From positions 1 to 64,000 of the forward strand of contig JAVTVY010019554.1 of NCBI GenBank assembly GCA_036873755.1: 64,000 nucleotides of DNA. Reading direction: 5' to 3'. Below are positions 48,040-58,697 of the stretch, one piece after another. The position numbers and the translations under genes were made by a program. How positions within the stretch are numbered: the stretch's first letter is position 1; each line of letters begins with the position of its first letter. The notes beneath the pieces are model-generated. The model was not told the origin of the DNA. It ran no database searches and was given only the letters and a program-made list of their open reading frames with translations. Origin of the DNA: Hanleya hanleyi (Eukaryota > Mollusca > Polyplacophora > Lepidopleurida > Hanleyidae).

Positions 48040-48112
48040 CGTCATCAGTGGGATTCGACCAAAGATCCTAGCTCAATGCGCTAATGCTCTACCGACTGAG
48101 CTATGATGGCCC
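48040..48112 (-). other. tRNA-like sequence, probably degenerate
   Basis: A 73-nt segment on the minus strand has a good A box (tagctcagtcggtagagc), a five-pair anticodon stem (ttagc/gctag) and a B-box-like ggtcgaatccc. The acceptor stem pairs only partly (ggccatc against gatgacg), the T stem is weak, and the anticodon loop gcattga lacks the U expected at position 33. No intron or CCA is seen. More likely a tRNA pseudogene or SINE head than a working tRNA. Confidence 0.45.
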
Positions 48113-48156
48113 ATAGGGATTGCACCCGGGGACTGACCCTCTGACGAAAAACAAAT

Positions 48157-48222
48157 GTTAGTAATAGTGGTGATGTTAGTAATAGTGGTGATGTTAGTAA
48201 TAGTGGTGATGTTAGTAATGAT
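48157..48222. repeat. 18-bp repeat, 3.5 copies
   Basis: gttagtaatagtggtgat repeated three times, then a partial unit. Confidence 0.9.
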
Positions 48223-48546
48223 CAAACTGTCCAGGTACAAACATTGTAGGCTTACCATCTTTACAAATGGGGTTGTTTTTTATACTCCTTGTAACACATA
48301 TTGATGCAATATACATGTAGTAAATGAGTTGATGTTATGTATCCAATTATATTCAGGAAGGCGTTCTTCATATTGTCCTGATTAGGGAATACGCCTCCCT
48401 CGAAACCGAAGATGAAATAAAAATCGTTTTTGCTTAATAACTTTGGAATAGCCCATCACACTCAAAAATTTTCCAACCAGAGAGCTTATATTAATCAGGT
48501 AAATTAGCATAAAAATCGTGGAACAAAGCACCAAACGTAGCATATC

Positions 48547-49166
48547 CATCACTTGAGGCATACAGAACAATATCAGGTGCCACTCACTCTTGGCCATGTG
48601 AAGTCCTCCATCACTTGAGGCATACAGAACAATATCAGGTGCCACTCGCTCTTGGCCATGTGAAGTCCTCCATCACTTGAGGCATACAGAACAATATCAG
48701 GTGCCACTCACTCTTGGCCATGTGAAGTCCTCCATCACTTGAGGCATACAGAACAGTATCAGGTGCCACTCGCTCTTGGCCATGTGAAGTCCTCCATCAC
48801 TTGAGGCATACAGAACAGTATCAGGTGCCACTCGCTCTTGGCCATGTGAAGTCCTCCATCACTTGAGGCATACAGAACAATATCAGGTGCCACTCGCTCT
48901 TGGCCATGTGAAGTCCTCCATCACTTGAGGCATACAGAACAGTATCAGGTGCCACTCGCTCTTGGCCATGTGAAGTCCTCCATCACTTCAGGCATACAGA
49001 ACAGTATCAGGTGCCACTCGTTCTTGGCCATGTGAAGTCCTCCATCACTTGAGGCATACAGAACAATATCAGGTGCCACTCGCTCTTGGCCATGTGAAGT
49101 CCTCCATCACTTGAGGCATACAGAACAGTATCAGGTGCCACTCGCTCTTGGCCATGTGAAGTCCTC
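48547..49166. repeat. 62-bp minisatellite, 10 copies
   Basis: Ten 62-bp units with 'catcacttgaggcatacaga' and 'gtgccactcgctcttggcca'. Variation is limited to a few sites (acaatatc/acagtatc, cactca/cactcg). 62 is not a multiple of 3, and no reading frame persists. Confidence 0.97.
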
Positions 49167-49985
49167 TGGCCTCCAAAACTTCATATGAGAGGGGACTATT
49201 ATCTTTGAAAGAATAATTACTTGTAACTTCCTGGTTACTTGGTTATGTTCATTATTCTAGAGGTTAGGAAGCAACCTCCAAACAGGGTTCTGCCAGTCAA
49301 TCGACCCTGCCGTCATTCATTTTTCAGGGCCAAAAAAAAAACGCCCTAGCATTCTCCGCACAGTGAATCTTTCTTTGACGGAGATTAAAAGTGCGAGATT
49401 ATCAGAACTGCTCTGTTTCGCAAGACTTGCAGTAACCAAAATTAATCAACTGCAGTGCATTTGGGGGATTCGGCAAACAAAAGAAAACAAACAATCGGTG
49501 ACTATCGGTAATTAAATAACTGTTCATCTCTTCACAACAACAGCAGCAACAACAACACTATCAGAGCTAACGGTCGTTTGTTTGAAAACCAACAAGCAAT
49601 GTATGTTTTTCGGAATCAATGAATGCCCACCGCACATTCACCGAAATGATGTTTTGGTACAGGCTATATGTAAGTTGAATGACGACAGGGTCGATCGACC
49701 GGCAGAAGGTAAGATAACCCTGTTAGGAGGTTGGCTAGGAAGCTGAAACGACTATATATATATCTATATTATTTATATATATATATATATATATATAGTG
49801 AAAAGGTAAAAGAGTCTAACGAGAAGAAATATAAATGAAAAAAAGATTAACTGCCAACACGGTCACATAGCTCTGATGCGCATTTCTGCTGTTTTACTTC
49901 AGCTTCTTCAGAGAGCAAGTCTATATATATATATATATATATAGATAAATAACAGTTGAATATCTGCCCAGGATAATATATAGAA
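49167..49985. other. Spacer with (TA)n tracts
   Basis: Two TA-rich microsatellites (49763-49797, 49923-49943) enclose ~125 bp whose minus strand reads 'ctctctgaagaagctgaagt'. This may be the terminus of another retroelement, but I cannot assign it. Confidence 0.45.
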
Positions 49986-50023
49986 TAGAAAATAAAATAA
50001 AATGACACTGACAGCTGGAATTC

Positions 50024-50068
50024 GTCGTTACCGGTTTCACCACATCATCGGTGGCTCATCAGACGTTT
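50024..50068 (-). ncRNA. Hammerhead ribozyme motif, copy 1
   Basis: On the minus strand, the sense of the Penelope element: CTGATGA (50062-50056), stem II gccac/gtggt with a 7-nt loop, GAAA (50038-50035), a minimal stem III (ac...gt) and a potential cleavage site after GTA, then acgac. Near the core, stem I pairs only cgt/acg. An outer aattc/gaatt pairing may extend it. Confidence 0.55.
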
Positions 50069-50114
50069 AATGACTTTGAATTTAACGTTCATACGATCAC
50101 CGGAGATGCGTTGT

Positions 50115-51961
50115 AAGTGTTTTCAAAAGCATTCGACTGTGTTTGGCATGATGGCCTTTTATATAAATTAAAAATGGTTGGTGTTCCTCCTTTGTTCTAT
50201 GGAATTATTGAAAGTATGTACAGGAGTGTTACTTTGCAAGTCAAAATTGGCAATAATCTGTCAAATGAATTTCAATCTTTCGTTGGTGTAAAACAAGGGG
50301 ACAATCTTAGTCCAAACCTTTTTAAAATATTTTTGTATGATCTGCCAGGTATCTTCGATGATTCCTGCTGTCCAGTTCATCTTAAAACAAGTAAAATAAG
50401 TAGCCTTCTATATGCCGATGACTTGATGTTATTATCCGAGTCAAAGGAGGGCTTGCAAAATTCTATGAATAAATTAGGGGAATATTGTACCATGTGGAAT
50501 TTAAATCTTAATATTGACAAAACAAAGGTTATGGTATTCACTAGATCCGGTAAATCAGTAAAGACAAATATTTCTTTTTGTGGGAATATTCTTGATCAAG
50601 TAAAGACATATAATTACTTAGGAACAACTTTTCATCAGTCCGGATCTTTCACAGCTGCAAAACAAGATGTATACAAAAAGGGGTTGAAGTCTTATTTTCA
50701 CCTGATCAAGTCCTTTGGAGTAACCACACCCAGCATAGATACTTCCTTACATGTTTTTGATCATACTGTAAAACCAGCGGCATTATATGGGGCAGAAATT
50801 TGGGGTTGTATGAATGGTAAACGATTGCTTCAGAAGGGTGATGGTTATCTTATGAGATCCCTTGAGGACATTCCCTCCGAGAAACTTAATCTTAAATTTT
50901 GTAAATATATTTTAGGTGTACACTCTAAAGCCAGTAATGAAGCTGTTCGTGGAGAACTCGGCAGGCTACCAATTACCTTTGATATCCTTAGGTCTCAAGC
51001 CCGATATTGGTCAAGAATCGAATCCTTACATGATGATAGCCTTTTAGCTGAGGCTTATTCTTTATCATGTGATCTATATGGTGAAAGTGCTCAGTCTTGG
51101 GTGGGGGATATGGAAGCTTTATTTTCTACTTTGAATATATCTCATTTATCCCCGAGAAATGTTTGTATAAGTCCTAAGTGCTTATCGAAACAAGTATCAC
51201 GCTGTCTAGCGGAGAAATATCGTTATTTATGGAAATGTAAAATTGAACTCTCTAATTCTTGTGCTAATATGCTTACAGATGTGAAACAGTTTCATAATCA
51301 GTTCTCCGGTGTGAAACTTAGGACCTATCAACTTTTTAAGTCTCATTTTCACAGGGAAACCTATCTTAATACTATTAAGTGTGCTGAATATAGACAGGAA
51401 TTATCTAGATTCAGGCTAAGCTGTCATAGATTATCTATAGAACATGGGCGGTATAATAATACACCTATTAACGATAGAACTTGTTCCTTCTGTCCAAATG
51501 AGATCGAAGATGAATTTCAAGTTATTAATTAATTGTAATAAATATAGTAATATTCGCCTATCTTTAAACGAAACAGCAAGCAAATCTTGTGCAAATTTTA
51601 ACTTGTTGTCGTCCCCAAACCAGTTTATCTGGCTGCTTAGCAGTGGTAACTCTGAGGTGTGTTTTGCACTATCAAAATTTATTTGTCATGTTATGGTCTT
51701 GCGACGTGAGTCTGAACTTTCCGGGTAGCTTTATTTGTACATGTATTATATAATAACATGTCTCATAAACGCTAGTTAGCCTTTGATCCTCATAATGGTA
51801 AACAGATCTCAGTGTTGGAGAAATTTGTAACTTTATTGTGTGTTGTACATGTTTGTTTGAATCAATTGTATCAAAGAAAGGGGGGGGGGGATTGATTGTA
51901 CGCTCCACGTGGGCACCTGATTGGTTAATAAATTCTATTCTATTCTATTCTATTCTATTCT
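50115..51961 (+). mobile_element. Non-LTR retrotransposon C, 5'-truncated
   Basis: The copy begins inside RT motif A ('FSKAFDCVWHDGL') and ends in an (ATTCT)n tail at 51937-51961 after 'ggttaataaattct', the 3' microsatellite pattern of target-primed LINE insertion. It sits within the Penelope element, so it inserted later. It is a different LINE lineage from A and B. Confidence 0.83.
50117..51728 (+). pseudogene. RT and C-terminal region of element C
   Basis: A 470-codon frame starts in motif A and continues with 'GVKQGDNLSPNLFKIFLYDL' (motif B), LLYADDLMLL (catalytic YADD, 50411-50422) and 'MWNLNLNIDKTKVMVF'. A long C-terminal region holds a Cys/His segment, CSFCPNEIEDEF, near the end. A frameshift at about 51525 moves the remaining ~65 codons ('NCNKYSNIR...' to 'LRRESELSG') to another frame. 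The start lacks the endonuclease and the first RT blocks. It is a dead copy, but RT motifs B and C are intact. Confidence 0.82.
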
Positions 51962-52170
51962 ACGATATATTCCAAATTTACAGCGCTACGTCATACACTG
52001 ACGTCATATCGAATAGAATATTTTTCCAACGTTGAGCCATGACGCGTAGCGTCATGCTATGTTTGAATTAAAGCGTGACGTCATAATTTTGACTGTCCGC
52101 TCTTTTACGTTTAACGTCATAATACACATTTTGCAATAACAGTTTGACTAGACGTGAACTACACAATAAA
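51962..52170. other. Penelope 3' region with CRE-like sites
   Basis: Downstream of the endonuclease stop. Two perfect TGACGTCA palindromes (51999-52006, 52076-52083), a GACGCgtaGCGTC palindrome (52041-52053) and further TACGTCAT/AACGTCAT half-sites occur within ~130 bp. This is either chance in a CpG-containing UTR or an internal promoter-like cluster. Confidence 0.45.
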
Positions 52171-52174
52171 TATA

Positions 52175-53092
52175 TCAATTTGGTAATTCATTTAAGACGC
52201 AATTATATTTCTTTCGAAATAATGTTTCCTTCTGTATTCTGAAGTCTTTGTCATTTTTCAATACTTTGTAAAATGGAAATATGGTAAATTTCCCAGCTCC
52301 ACATTCGTCAATATGTCTACTTAGACCAATCTGTCGAGTTTCAGGGTCTCGTATCTGTTGTTTATGTACAGTCACTCGATTTCTCAGAATATCTCCAGTT
52401 TGTCCCACATAATTTTCACCACAACCAGCGCATGTTATGACATATATCACATTGGTTACTTTGCAGGTCATATTATATTGCACCTCAAAGACCTTATTTG
52501 CTCCCTTGAATTTAAATTGCCTGCCTTCTAGTATATAAGCACAAGTCCCGCATTTGTTTGATCCGCATTTCTTTACTCCATGAACTTCCTCTTCTTCTAA
52601 AGTAAAACGCGCCCTCGTTAATAATTTTTTAAGGTTCGGTCCTTGTCTTTTACTATTGATAATTTTAACATCTTTCATACTGTCTTTGATTCGTTGACTG
52701 CCGTTGAGCATGGGCAATGTCTCTTTAATGATATTAAATGCGTTCGGGTTATTAAGATTATGCGTCGTAACCAATGGAATAAATTTTGTGTCGGTACGGC
52801 CTTCTTTCACAGTTCGAAGTTGCTCCTGTGGAATAGCTTTTGCCCTCTCTATGCCCGATAGTATCAAGTTTTTCGGGTATCCTTGTTTTATCATTGTTGG
52901 TATGAGTTCCTTCAGTCTACGATCTTTTAACTCACTGTCATCCACTATGGTACATATTCGCCTTGCTAAATTGTACGGTATACCCCGTCTCGTATGACCC
53001 GGATGACACGAATGGAACGGCAGGTACTGTTTTGTATCTGTTTCCTTTGAAAATACGTCCGTTTTCAATTCCGTTTCTTCTCTGTAGACCAT
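52175..53092 (-). pseudogene. Penelope RT end plus GIY-YIG endonuclease
   Basis: A 305-codon open frame. Its N-terminal part is the RT thumb region ('ETDTKQYLPFHSCHPGHTRR' and 'IPYNLARRICTI'). Then comes the conserved Cys cluster 'KKCGSNKCGTCAYI', then the GIY-YIG nuclease with 'VIYVITCAGCGENYVGQTGD' and a downstream R-x3-H helix ('LRNRVTVHKQQI'). In Penelope-like elements this endonuclease nicks the target DNA for priming. The domain itself is uninterrupted, but the element lacks the front of its RT. Confidence 0.85.
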
Positions 53093-53176
53093 AATATCCA
53101 GAAACGGAATTTCCCTGTAGTCTTCTTGACAGGTGAAAGAGATATGTCAATTTAATGAGTTAAGTAACTCTTTTAA

Positions 53177-53613
53177 TTATTCGGCGTTTCCGTTTTTTCG
53201 TGGTAAAACAATAAAACAGTCATCCAAGAACCGAAGCCAGTTGGCTATAAAGTAGTTTTTGAAAGAGGATCCATAAATTTCGTTGATTTTGCTGTATAAC
53301 TTCTCTTCTAAATATGCCATCACAAGAGTGGCATATGTTGGTGCAAACTTTGTACCCATCGCTGTTCCCTTGATTTGGTTGAATATTTTCCCGTTGAAAT
53401 TGAAGTTATTATTCTTCAAAATTACTTCCGTACTCTTCAAAATGAAATCCTTTGAGAAACGCTTGTCCATGCTACTTGCGTGTTTCTCTATCCAAAATTC
53501 AAGGGCTTCTCTTCCTAATTCATGCGATATGTTTGTATACAGACTAGAAACGTCGAAAGTTGCTAATGTTGAATCGGTGTCAATATGTTTTGGTAACTTC
53601 TGAAGAAAATCTA
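53177..53613 (-). pseudogene. Penelope-type reverse transcriptase, truncated
   Basis: The frame enters directly from the terminal repeat. It reads 'DIDFLQKLPKHIDTDSTLAT' then FDVSSLYTNI (motif A region), 'QIKGTAMGTKFAPTYA' (motif B) and 'RFLDDCFIV' (motif C, LDD rather than YADD). This set is characteristic of Penelope-like RTs, related to telomerase. All sequence before motif A is missing. The frame stops at 53177. A frameshift near 53145 is needed to continue into the endonuclease frame, so it is inactive. Confidence 0.85.
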
Positions 53614-53614
53614 T

Positions 53615-53658
53615 GTCGTCTGATGAGCCACCGATGATGTGGTGAAACCGGTAACGAC
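53615..53658 (+). ncRNA. Hammerhead ribozyme motif, copy 2
   Basis: Plus strand: stem I gtcgt (53615-53619) pairs perfectly with acgac (53654-53658). CTGATGA is at 53620-53626. Stem II is gccac/gtggt with loop cgatgat. GAAA is at 53644-53647 and a two-pair stem III follows. All core nucleotides of a type I hammerhead are present, with predicted cleavage after A53653. It is antisense to the adjacent Penelope RT, as expected for an inverted terminal repeat. Confidence 0.6.
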
Positions 53659-53701
53659 GAATTCCAGCTGTCAGTGTCATTTTATTTTATTTTATTTTCT
53701 A

Positions 53702-53738
<37 letters not shown>

Positions 53739-55346
53739 GATTCAAGTGCGATCAGAAAATGTGACATGGCGAGTCTGATGACGCCCGATTGACCTTCGTG
53801 GCGTCTGATGACGTGACGGGAAGCTAAGTTTGACCATGCGCTCAATAACGTGTAAAATGGTGCGCAGGGTCAAAGGATACTTCCCGTGACCAGAACCAGA
53901 AGTCACTACACAAAGGTCAACCGGAAGTAGGTCGAAGGTAAGTAGTATAAAGATGCATATTCAAACGAATAACATGGTGCGCATGGTCAAATGCCAATAA
54001 ACCTTTAAATGCACTTCCTATATGAACCATGTCAAATCGACGCATGAGGGGAAGATAACTCCGGCCAAAGATCAATCGGACCTTTTTGCACCTTCTTTTT
54101 CAACAATGTCTAGGCAAATTGCCGCTTGCCTATACATTTTCATGACGTCATCAATTGGTGAGTCAGCAATCTCAACATGTATCATAGTAAGCTGACGCTG
54201 AAAAGGTATATATCCATTATTATCACCGTGGTTGAAATAACAAAAATACAGTACAAAATCATTGTCTTGGATATCTCATTTTTTATTCGGTGAACAATGA
54301 CGTTAGCACAAGAACACTAGAACAGCAACAACATTGGAACAACAGCTTAAGTCTGGTCGTCATCGCTTGTCTTGAACGGTGAAAGACGCACTCTCGCTCG
54401 CTGTCGTATGGATAGGACACTTTGCAACTATAGTAGTAAATATATGATATATAATAGTAACCACCCCTTTAACACGCATACAGTACCGGAAGTATTTCAG
54501 TATGCGGCATCATGGGATAATGACGCGTGAAAACTAGAGCCCAGATGACAGAGGATGGGCTAGAATAATAGACCGCGCGTGTATTTCTAGTTTACAAATA
54601 ATTTCGACTGATGGTTACATTTGTAAATCTATAGCTGCGTAGCTTCGTCTGGAAACGGGTCATCTCTGCTAGGTTTCGTGGCCGATTCTGCCACCGGTAC
54701 GACGATTGATAAGGTGTCTATATGTGTGTGTGGTGGGGTGTTCCGTCTCCATATCTGGTATGGTTATGTCTGACATAGTGTAGGGAGTACATCTCTTTAT
54801 GGAATGAACTGTGTTTATAATGAACTGTGTTTATGCTGTCTAGCTGTCTCGAATGACGGTTACATACAGGATAATTAATGGGTCTATTTCAGTGTGTCTT
54901 CCCTGTGAGGATATTAACATAATTACGTAGATATAAAGCGATTTTAATCATTTTAATCTCAAACTTCAACAAAGCGTAAATAAACATCTTCTCTGTGTTC
55001 CTAGAGGCTGGCCGAGGGAAATAGAGTGTGACGCGTCAGACACTGAATAGTGGGCCCATATGTATAGGCCTACACATTTATCAACTGTTTGGTAATGTCC
55101 GAATAGTGTTCGCTTTGTGTATGTTCTGCAGACTAAAAGACAGTATATTTATGGTGAGTACTAGTTCAAAGTTTTGTATTGCGATCATCGGAATTCCGAG
55201 CAATCTATGAACATGGGAATTGGAAAGCATTTCAAATAATTTGTCATCTTATTTCTGCATGAACTTGTTTAGCTCGCTTACTAATTGCTGACTAGCTTTC
55301 GAACAGGCGGCCATCTGTAATAATGTCAGCCTTTTCCTATCACTAT
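53702..55346. other. Intergenic, TA microsatellite then unique sequence
   Basis: 53702-53738 is (TA)n. The rest is unique, with short GATGACG and GACC-rich stretches near 53770-53950. No exon recognised. Confidence 0.5.
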
Positions 55347-55640
55347 ACCACTGCGGTGGCCTATTAGTTAGAGTGTCGGCCTCGTAAGCGGTAGGTACTG
55401 GGTTCAAGTCCAGGCCGGGTCATCCAAAGACTTGAAAAATGGAACTTGTTGCTTACACTCAGCATTAAGAGAATATAATAAGGACCGGTTCGCTCAGTGT
55501 CAGTATAATGTGACTTGGGGTGTCTTGTCTGCATACGGCATGATATTTCAGTGGGACGGCACAATACAATGGCAGCATTACATCTGCTCTGTTACAAGCA
55601 GATGCAAGTGTGATGCAGTCCTTTAACGTTAAAATGCATA
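55347..55640 (+). mobile_element. tRNA-derived SINE
   Basis: The head has RNA polymerase III promoter boxes: A box tggcctattagttagag from 55357 and B box ggttcaagtcc (55401-55411), with tRNA-like spacing and a Thr-type cgt anticodon position. A non-tRNA body follows, including an imperfect hairpin (catctgctctgttacaagcagatg, stem catctgct/agcagatg). The 3' end is not sharply defined. Confidence 0.7.
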
Positions 55641-56329
55641 GGAAGGTTACCGCAATGTCGCGCTGATCAAAACGGTCGATCAAATTTATCTAAGTTAGGG
55701 GAGTATCTTAGTTTTATCTGTTTCCGATCATATATATTTTAAAGATTTATATATTATGAGTAAAACACGCTAATTATTTATAATCTTAATCGAACGGATA
55801 AAAGAAAACTAAAATCAGTAGAGAGGAATAACATCGTTTTGTTCCTCACAAACACCGATGCCATATTTCTTCAAAGGTGATTTGAATTCGAGAAAAAATA
55901 TAACTAAAACTCGTCTTCTGCGCGACCGAATTTACATATAAGCCCACAGAAGACCAATGCTGCACTGGTTCACTCGCCTCCGGGCCTAGCTGTACACACG
56001 AGTAGGCCACATATCTGGAAAACAAGTGACGGTAGTTTAAGGTGACTGGGTTAGCTCCCCCTATTATGTCATTCAACTTTTTACCTGTGGAGGGGCGAGG
56101 CTTCCGCGTAACTATTTAAACAACACTCAATTAATGTTATATTTATGGGGATACTTTTAAAACTCACGGAGGAACTTGATAATAAGGAGAAACGTTCAGG
56201 ATTTCTGTATTCTCTATACAATCATTCCTCAGCAGGACGGACCTCGCTAAATGTCTTCATACATTGTATCGATATTCAAGAAAACCAGTCATCGATATAT
56301 TGGTACCGCCGAGCTTACTTCCGTTCTAC

Positions 56330-56625
56330 TACACTCTAAATCTCATGTTTAGGGTTGGAACACTAAATGAGGTTCATTTTGAAGACATGATTCAGCTCAA
56401 ACGTGTTCAGCTTGGTGTTCTGCTTGAATATTAATAAATAGGTGTTTATGTTACAATGTACTCGTATAAACTCATAGGTGTTTAAAATCTAAACTCGCGT
56501 GTTTAATACATACCCGCCAGTGTGTTTAATTACTAAACACGTTCGAGGTGAATACGTGCTCAAACTGAACGTCACTTTAGTGTTTAAGCTATCGCTTAAA
56601 CTCTAATTATGTGATTTACAGTGTA
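56330..56625. mobile_element. MITE with TACACTSTAAATC ends, ~296 bp
   Basis: Left tacactctaaatctcatg and right catg-less gtgatttacagtgta form terminal inverted repeats with few mismatches. The interior is full of gtgttta/taaacac motifs in both orientations. Confidence 0.72.
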
Positions 56626-56867
56626 CATGTATAAGCGATATCTCTCATGGAATGTTTCTGTGTTAATAATGTTGCTTGCAATCCGCATTATCAATGTCTG
56701 TGCAAATTTCTAACAAGTACGAATTGTGCACTCCGTTTGACAAACATGCATCTGTTCTAACATGGATATTCCTACGAAGTAAGCTCTCATTTGCAAATTG
56801 TCCGGTAATGAGTCACTCAATCAGTCCATCAGAATCCTTTCGTCGGCAAAATAAGGAGAACCGTTGA

Positions 56868-57236
56868 CATTAGAACCTTGATTTTTGGCATGACTTTGCG
56901 TTTAGGAGACTATAACCAGCAAGTTCCGAGATGACCTACTTAGGTGACCTATAAACCTCGAAATTTTGAGAGAATTTCAGGTTATTTCTAGATAGAGGGC
57001 CCCCAAATCATCTCTCGACCGTCTCCCGTATTTCTAGATAGAGGGCCCCCAAGTCATCCCTCGTCCGTCTCCCGTATTCCTACGAACGGTTGACATTAGA
57101 ACCTTGATTTTTGGCATGAACATGCATTAGGGGACTGTTACCAGCAAGTTCTGATCTGACCTACTTTTGATGAAACTTTGACCTACTTAAGTGACCTATG
57201 ACATTACGCTTGGACCCCAAAGTCATCTAGGTGACA
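56868..57236. repeat. Tandem duplication (~220-bp period) with inner 46-bp copies
   Basis: 'ttgacattagaaccttgatt' followed by 'tttggcatgaa' starts at 56868 and again at ~57088. Within it, 'ctagatagagggcccccaa' followed by 'ccgtctcccgtat' is doubled at ~56987 and ~57033. Confidence 0.82.
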
Positions 57237-57239
57237 TAT

Positions 57240-57715
57240 AACACTGCCAAAAATACCCTACTTATTTAAGATAATGCCCTAAATTTTTCTTGAAATAAGA
57301 TAATTTTACTCAAAATAACTTAAATGTAAAGAAAATTTTAAGATTTGTTTTTCTAGTTTAAGAAAAACTTGGAGTGGGCTAAATATATTTTACTTAAACA
57401 AGAAAAAATAAAGAATTTTTCTTTAAAAAAATTCTTGTTTTAAGAAAATTTCTTAATTTTGTTCTTGTGAGGTAAGTATGTTTTACTTAAACAAGAAAAA
57501 ATTAAGAAGTTTTCTTAAAGAAATCTGGTTTTAAGAAAATTTCTTAATTTTTTCTAGTTTAAGTAAGATATACTTACCCCACTCCAAATTTTATTCGAAC
57601 AAGAAAAAAAAATCTAAAAATGTTCTTAAAATTTGACTTATTTTGAGTGAAATTATCTTATTTTAAGAAAATAGGGCATTATCTTAAATAAATAGGGTAT
57701 TTTAGCAGAGAACAT
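57240..57715. mobile_element. Large fold-back (palindromic) element, ~475 bp
   Basis: The left end, 'aaataccctacttatttaag' then 'ataatgccctaa', is mirrored at the right by 'ttagggcattat'-type sequence and 'cttaaataaatagggtattt'. Inner arms pair 'ctcaaaataa' with 'ttattttgag' and 'acttggagtggg' with 'ccactccaaatt'. The flanking 'acattacgcttggacccc' occurs on both sides (57191 and 57713), so the element may sit inside a duplicated stretch. Confidence 0.78.
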
Positions 57716-58127
57716 TACGCTTGGACCCCCAAGTTATCCTCCTCACCCTACTTAGTAGGTCCTGTGACGTCAGTCACACTACTCATGTAACTAATTATAA
57801 AAATATAACCATCAAAAATGGCGTCTGAATGAATGAATATCGGGGCGCTTTCTCGAATGCTAGGGGCACACAAGACCATTAATTTAGCGGAAAGTTAATA
57901 ACGGCTCGACGAAATCAGGGGTTCAATATATCCACATGGGCATGTGACATATTTAAAGTAATGCAATATGCCACAGTGAAACAATGCGATGTTTCAAGAA
58001 GGCGGGATCGGAGCTTTGATTTAAGTAACGACAAAGTCTTCAGTGTCTAGTGAAGTTCTCCAGTTTGCAATTTAATCTTTGGCATTCCCTTACCGTTTTC
58101 AGGCTGCTGAATAAAGCAGGAACGACA

Positions 58128-58697
58128 ATGCCGGTAAGCAAATTCCTAGAAGAGAAATGGAGGAAGGGATTCCGGTTTTACGACATAGACAACGACGGAT
58201 ACTTGACGAATGCGGATTTTGAAAAACTCGCTGCACATATTTCTAAAGAAACAAGAGCAACTGAAGAAGAAACCGTGAAAACGCGAGACGAATGGCTCAA
58301 GTGGATGCGTATATTGCTACCAGACCCTTCGATTGAAAAAGTGACGGCGGACATGTTTGTTGAGGTTGGTACCGAGTTGTGCAAGGATATGGTCAATATG
58401 AGGCGATTGAATGCTGAGACGTGGTCTAGGCTATTTGACAACCTTGACATGGACAAAGATGGCCGAATCACGATCGATGAGCTCCGGTTATTTTACGGAG
58501 GCCACGGGGTCAAGGACGAGCGGTTTGTAAGGAGAGTTTTCGATCAACTTGACATGGATAAAGACGGATATGTAGAGCGAGATGAGTTGATCACGGCTGG
58601 GGTCAAGTTCTGGACAAGCTCCGACGAGAACGATGGATATGCGTTCATCTACGATCTACCGAACGACGAAGAAGAATCTGCAAAAAAAAGAGTTTAG
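58128..58697 (+). CDS. EF-hand Ca2+-binding protein (SCP/calexcitin-like)
   Basis: 189 residues from ATG (A at -3) to TAG. A splice acceptor (ccgttttcag|gctg) lies 26 bp upstream, so a non-coding first exon is likely. The start at 58128 is preferred because the upstream in-frame extension contains this acceptor. EF-hand 1 has the loop DIDNDGYLTNAD (residues 19-30). Near residue 50-80 a degenerate hand ('DEWLKWMRILLPD') lacks ligands. Hands 3 and 4 have DMDKDGRITIDE and DMDKDGYVERDE, each with Asp at 1, 3 and 5, Gly at 6 and Glu at 12. Size and the pattern of one silent hand fit invertebrate sarcoplasmic calcium-binding proteins and calexcitin, cytosolic Ca2+ buffers or sensors. The C-terminus is acidic then basic (DEEESAKKRV). 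The coding region is intronless here and intact. Confidence 0.88.
   Translation: MPVSKFLEEKWRKGFRFYDIDNDGYLTNADFEKLAAHISKETRATEEETVKTRDEWLKWMRILLPDPSIEKVTADMFVEVGTELCKDMVNMRRLNAETWSRLFDNLDMDKDGRITIDELRLFYGGHGVKDERFVRRVFDQLDMDKDGYVERDELITAGVKFWTSSDENDGYAFIYDLPNDEEESAKKRV

Larger units (their letters stand above)
49986..53701 (-). mobile_element. Penelope-like retroelement, with nested LINE
   Basis: An ~80-bp sequence is present at both ends in opposite orientation (49986-50065 and 53616-53701), each bordered by 'tagaaaataaaataaaat' and TA-rich DNA. Between them, on the minus strand, lie a 5'-truncated RT and a GIY-YIG endonuclease. Inverted, partial terminal repeats are a known Penelope feature. 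Both repeats contain a hammerhead ribozyme motif. Non-LTR element C (50115-51961) is inserted in the 3' part. That the left repeat is this element's own 3' terminus is inference from symmetry. Confidence 0.78.

Noticed and set aside
53775..53830. Further hammerhead core near 'gtctgatgacg'
   Set aside because: CTGATGA is present twice, but no GAAA or pairing stem II follows at the right distance.
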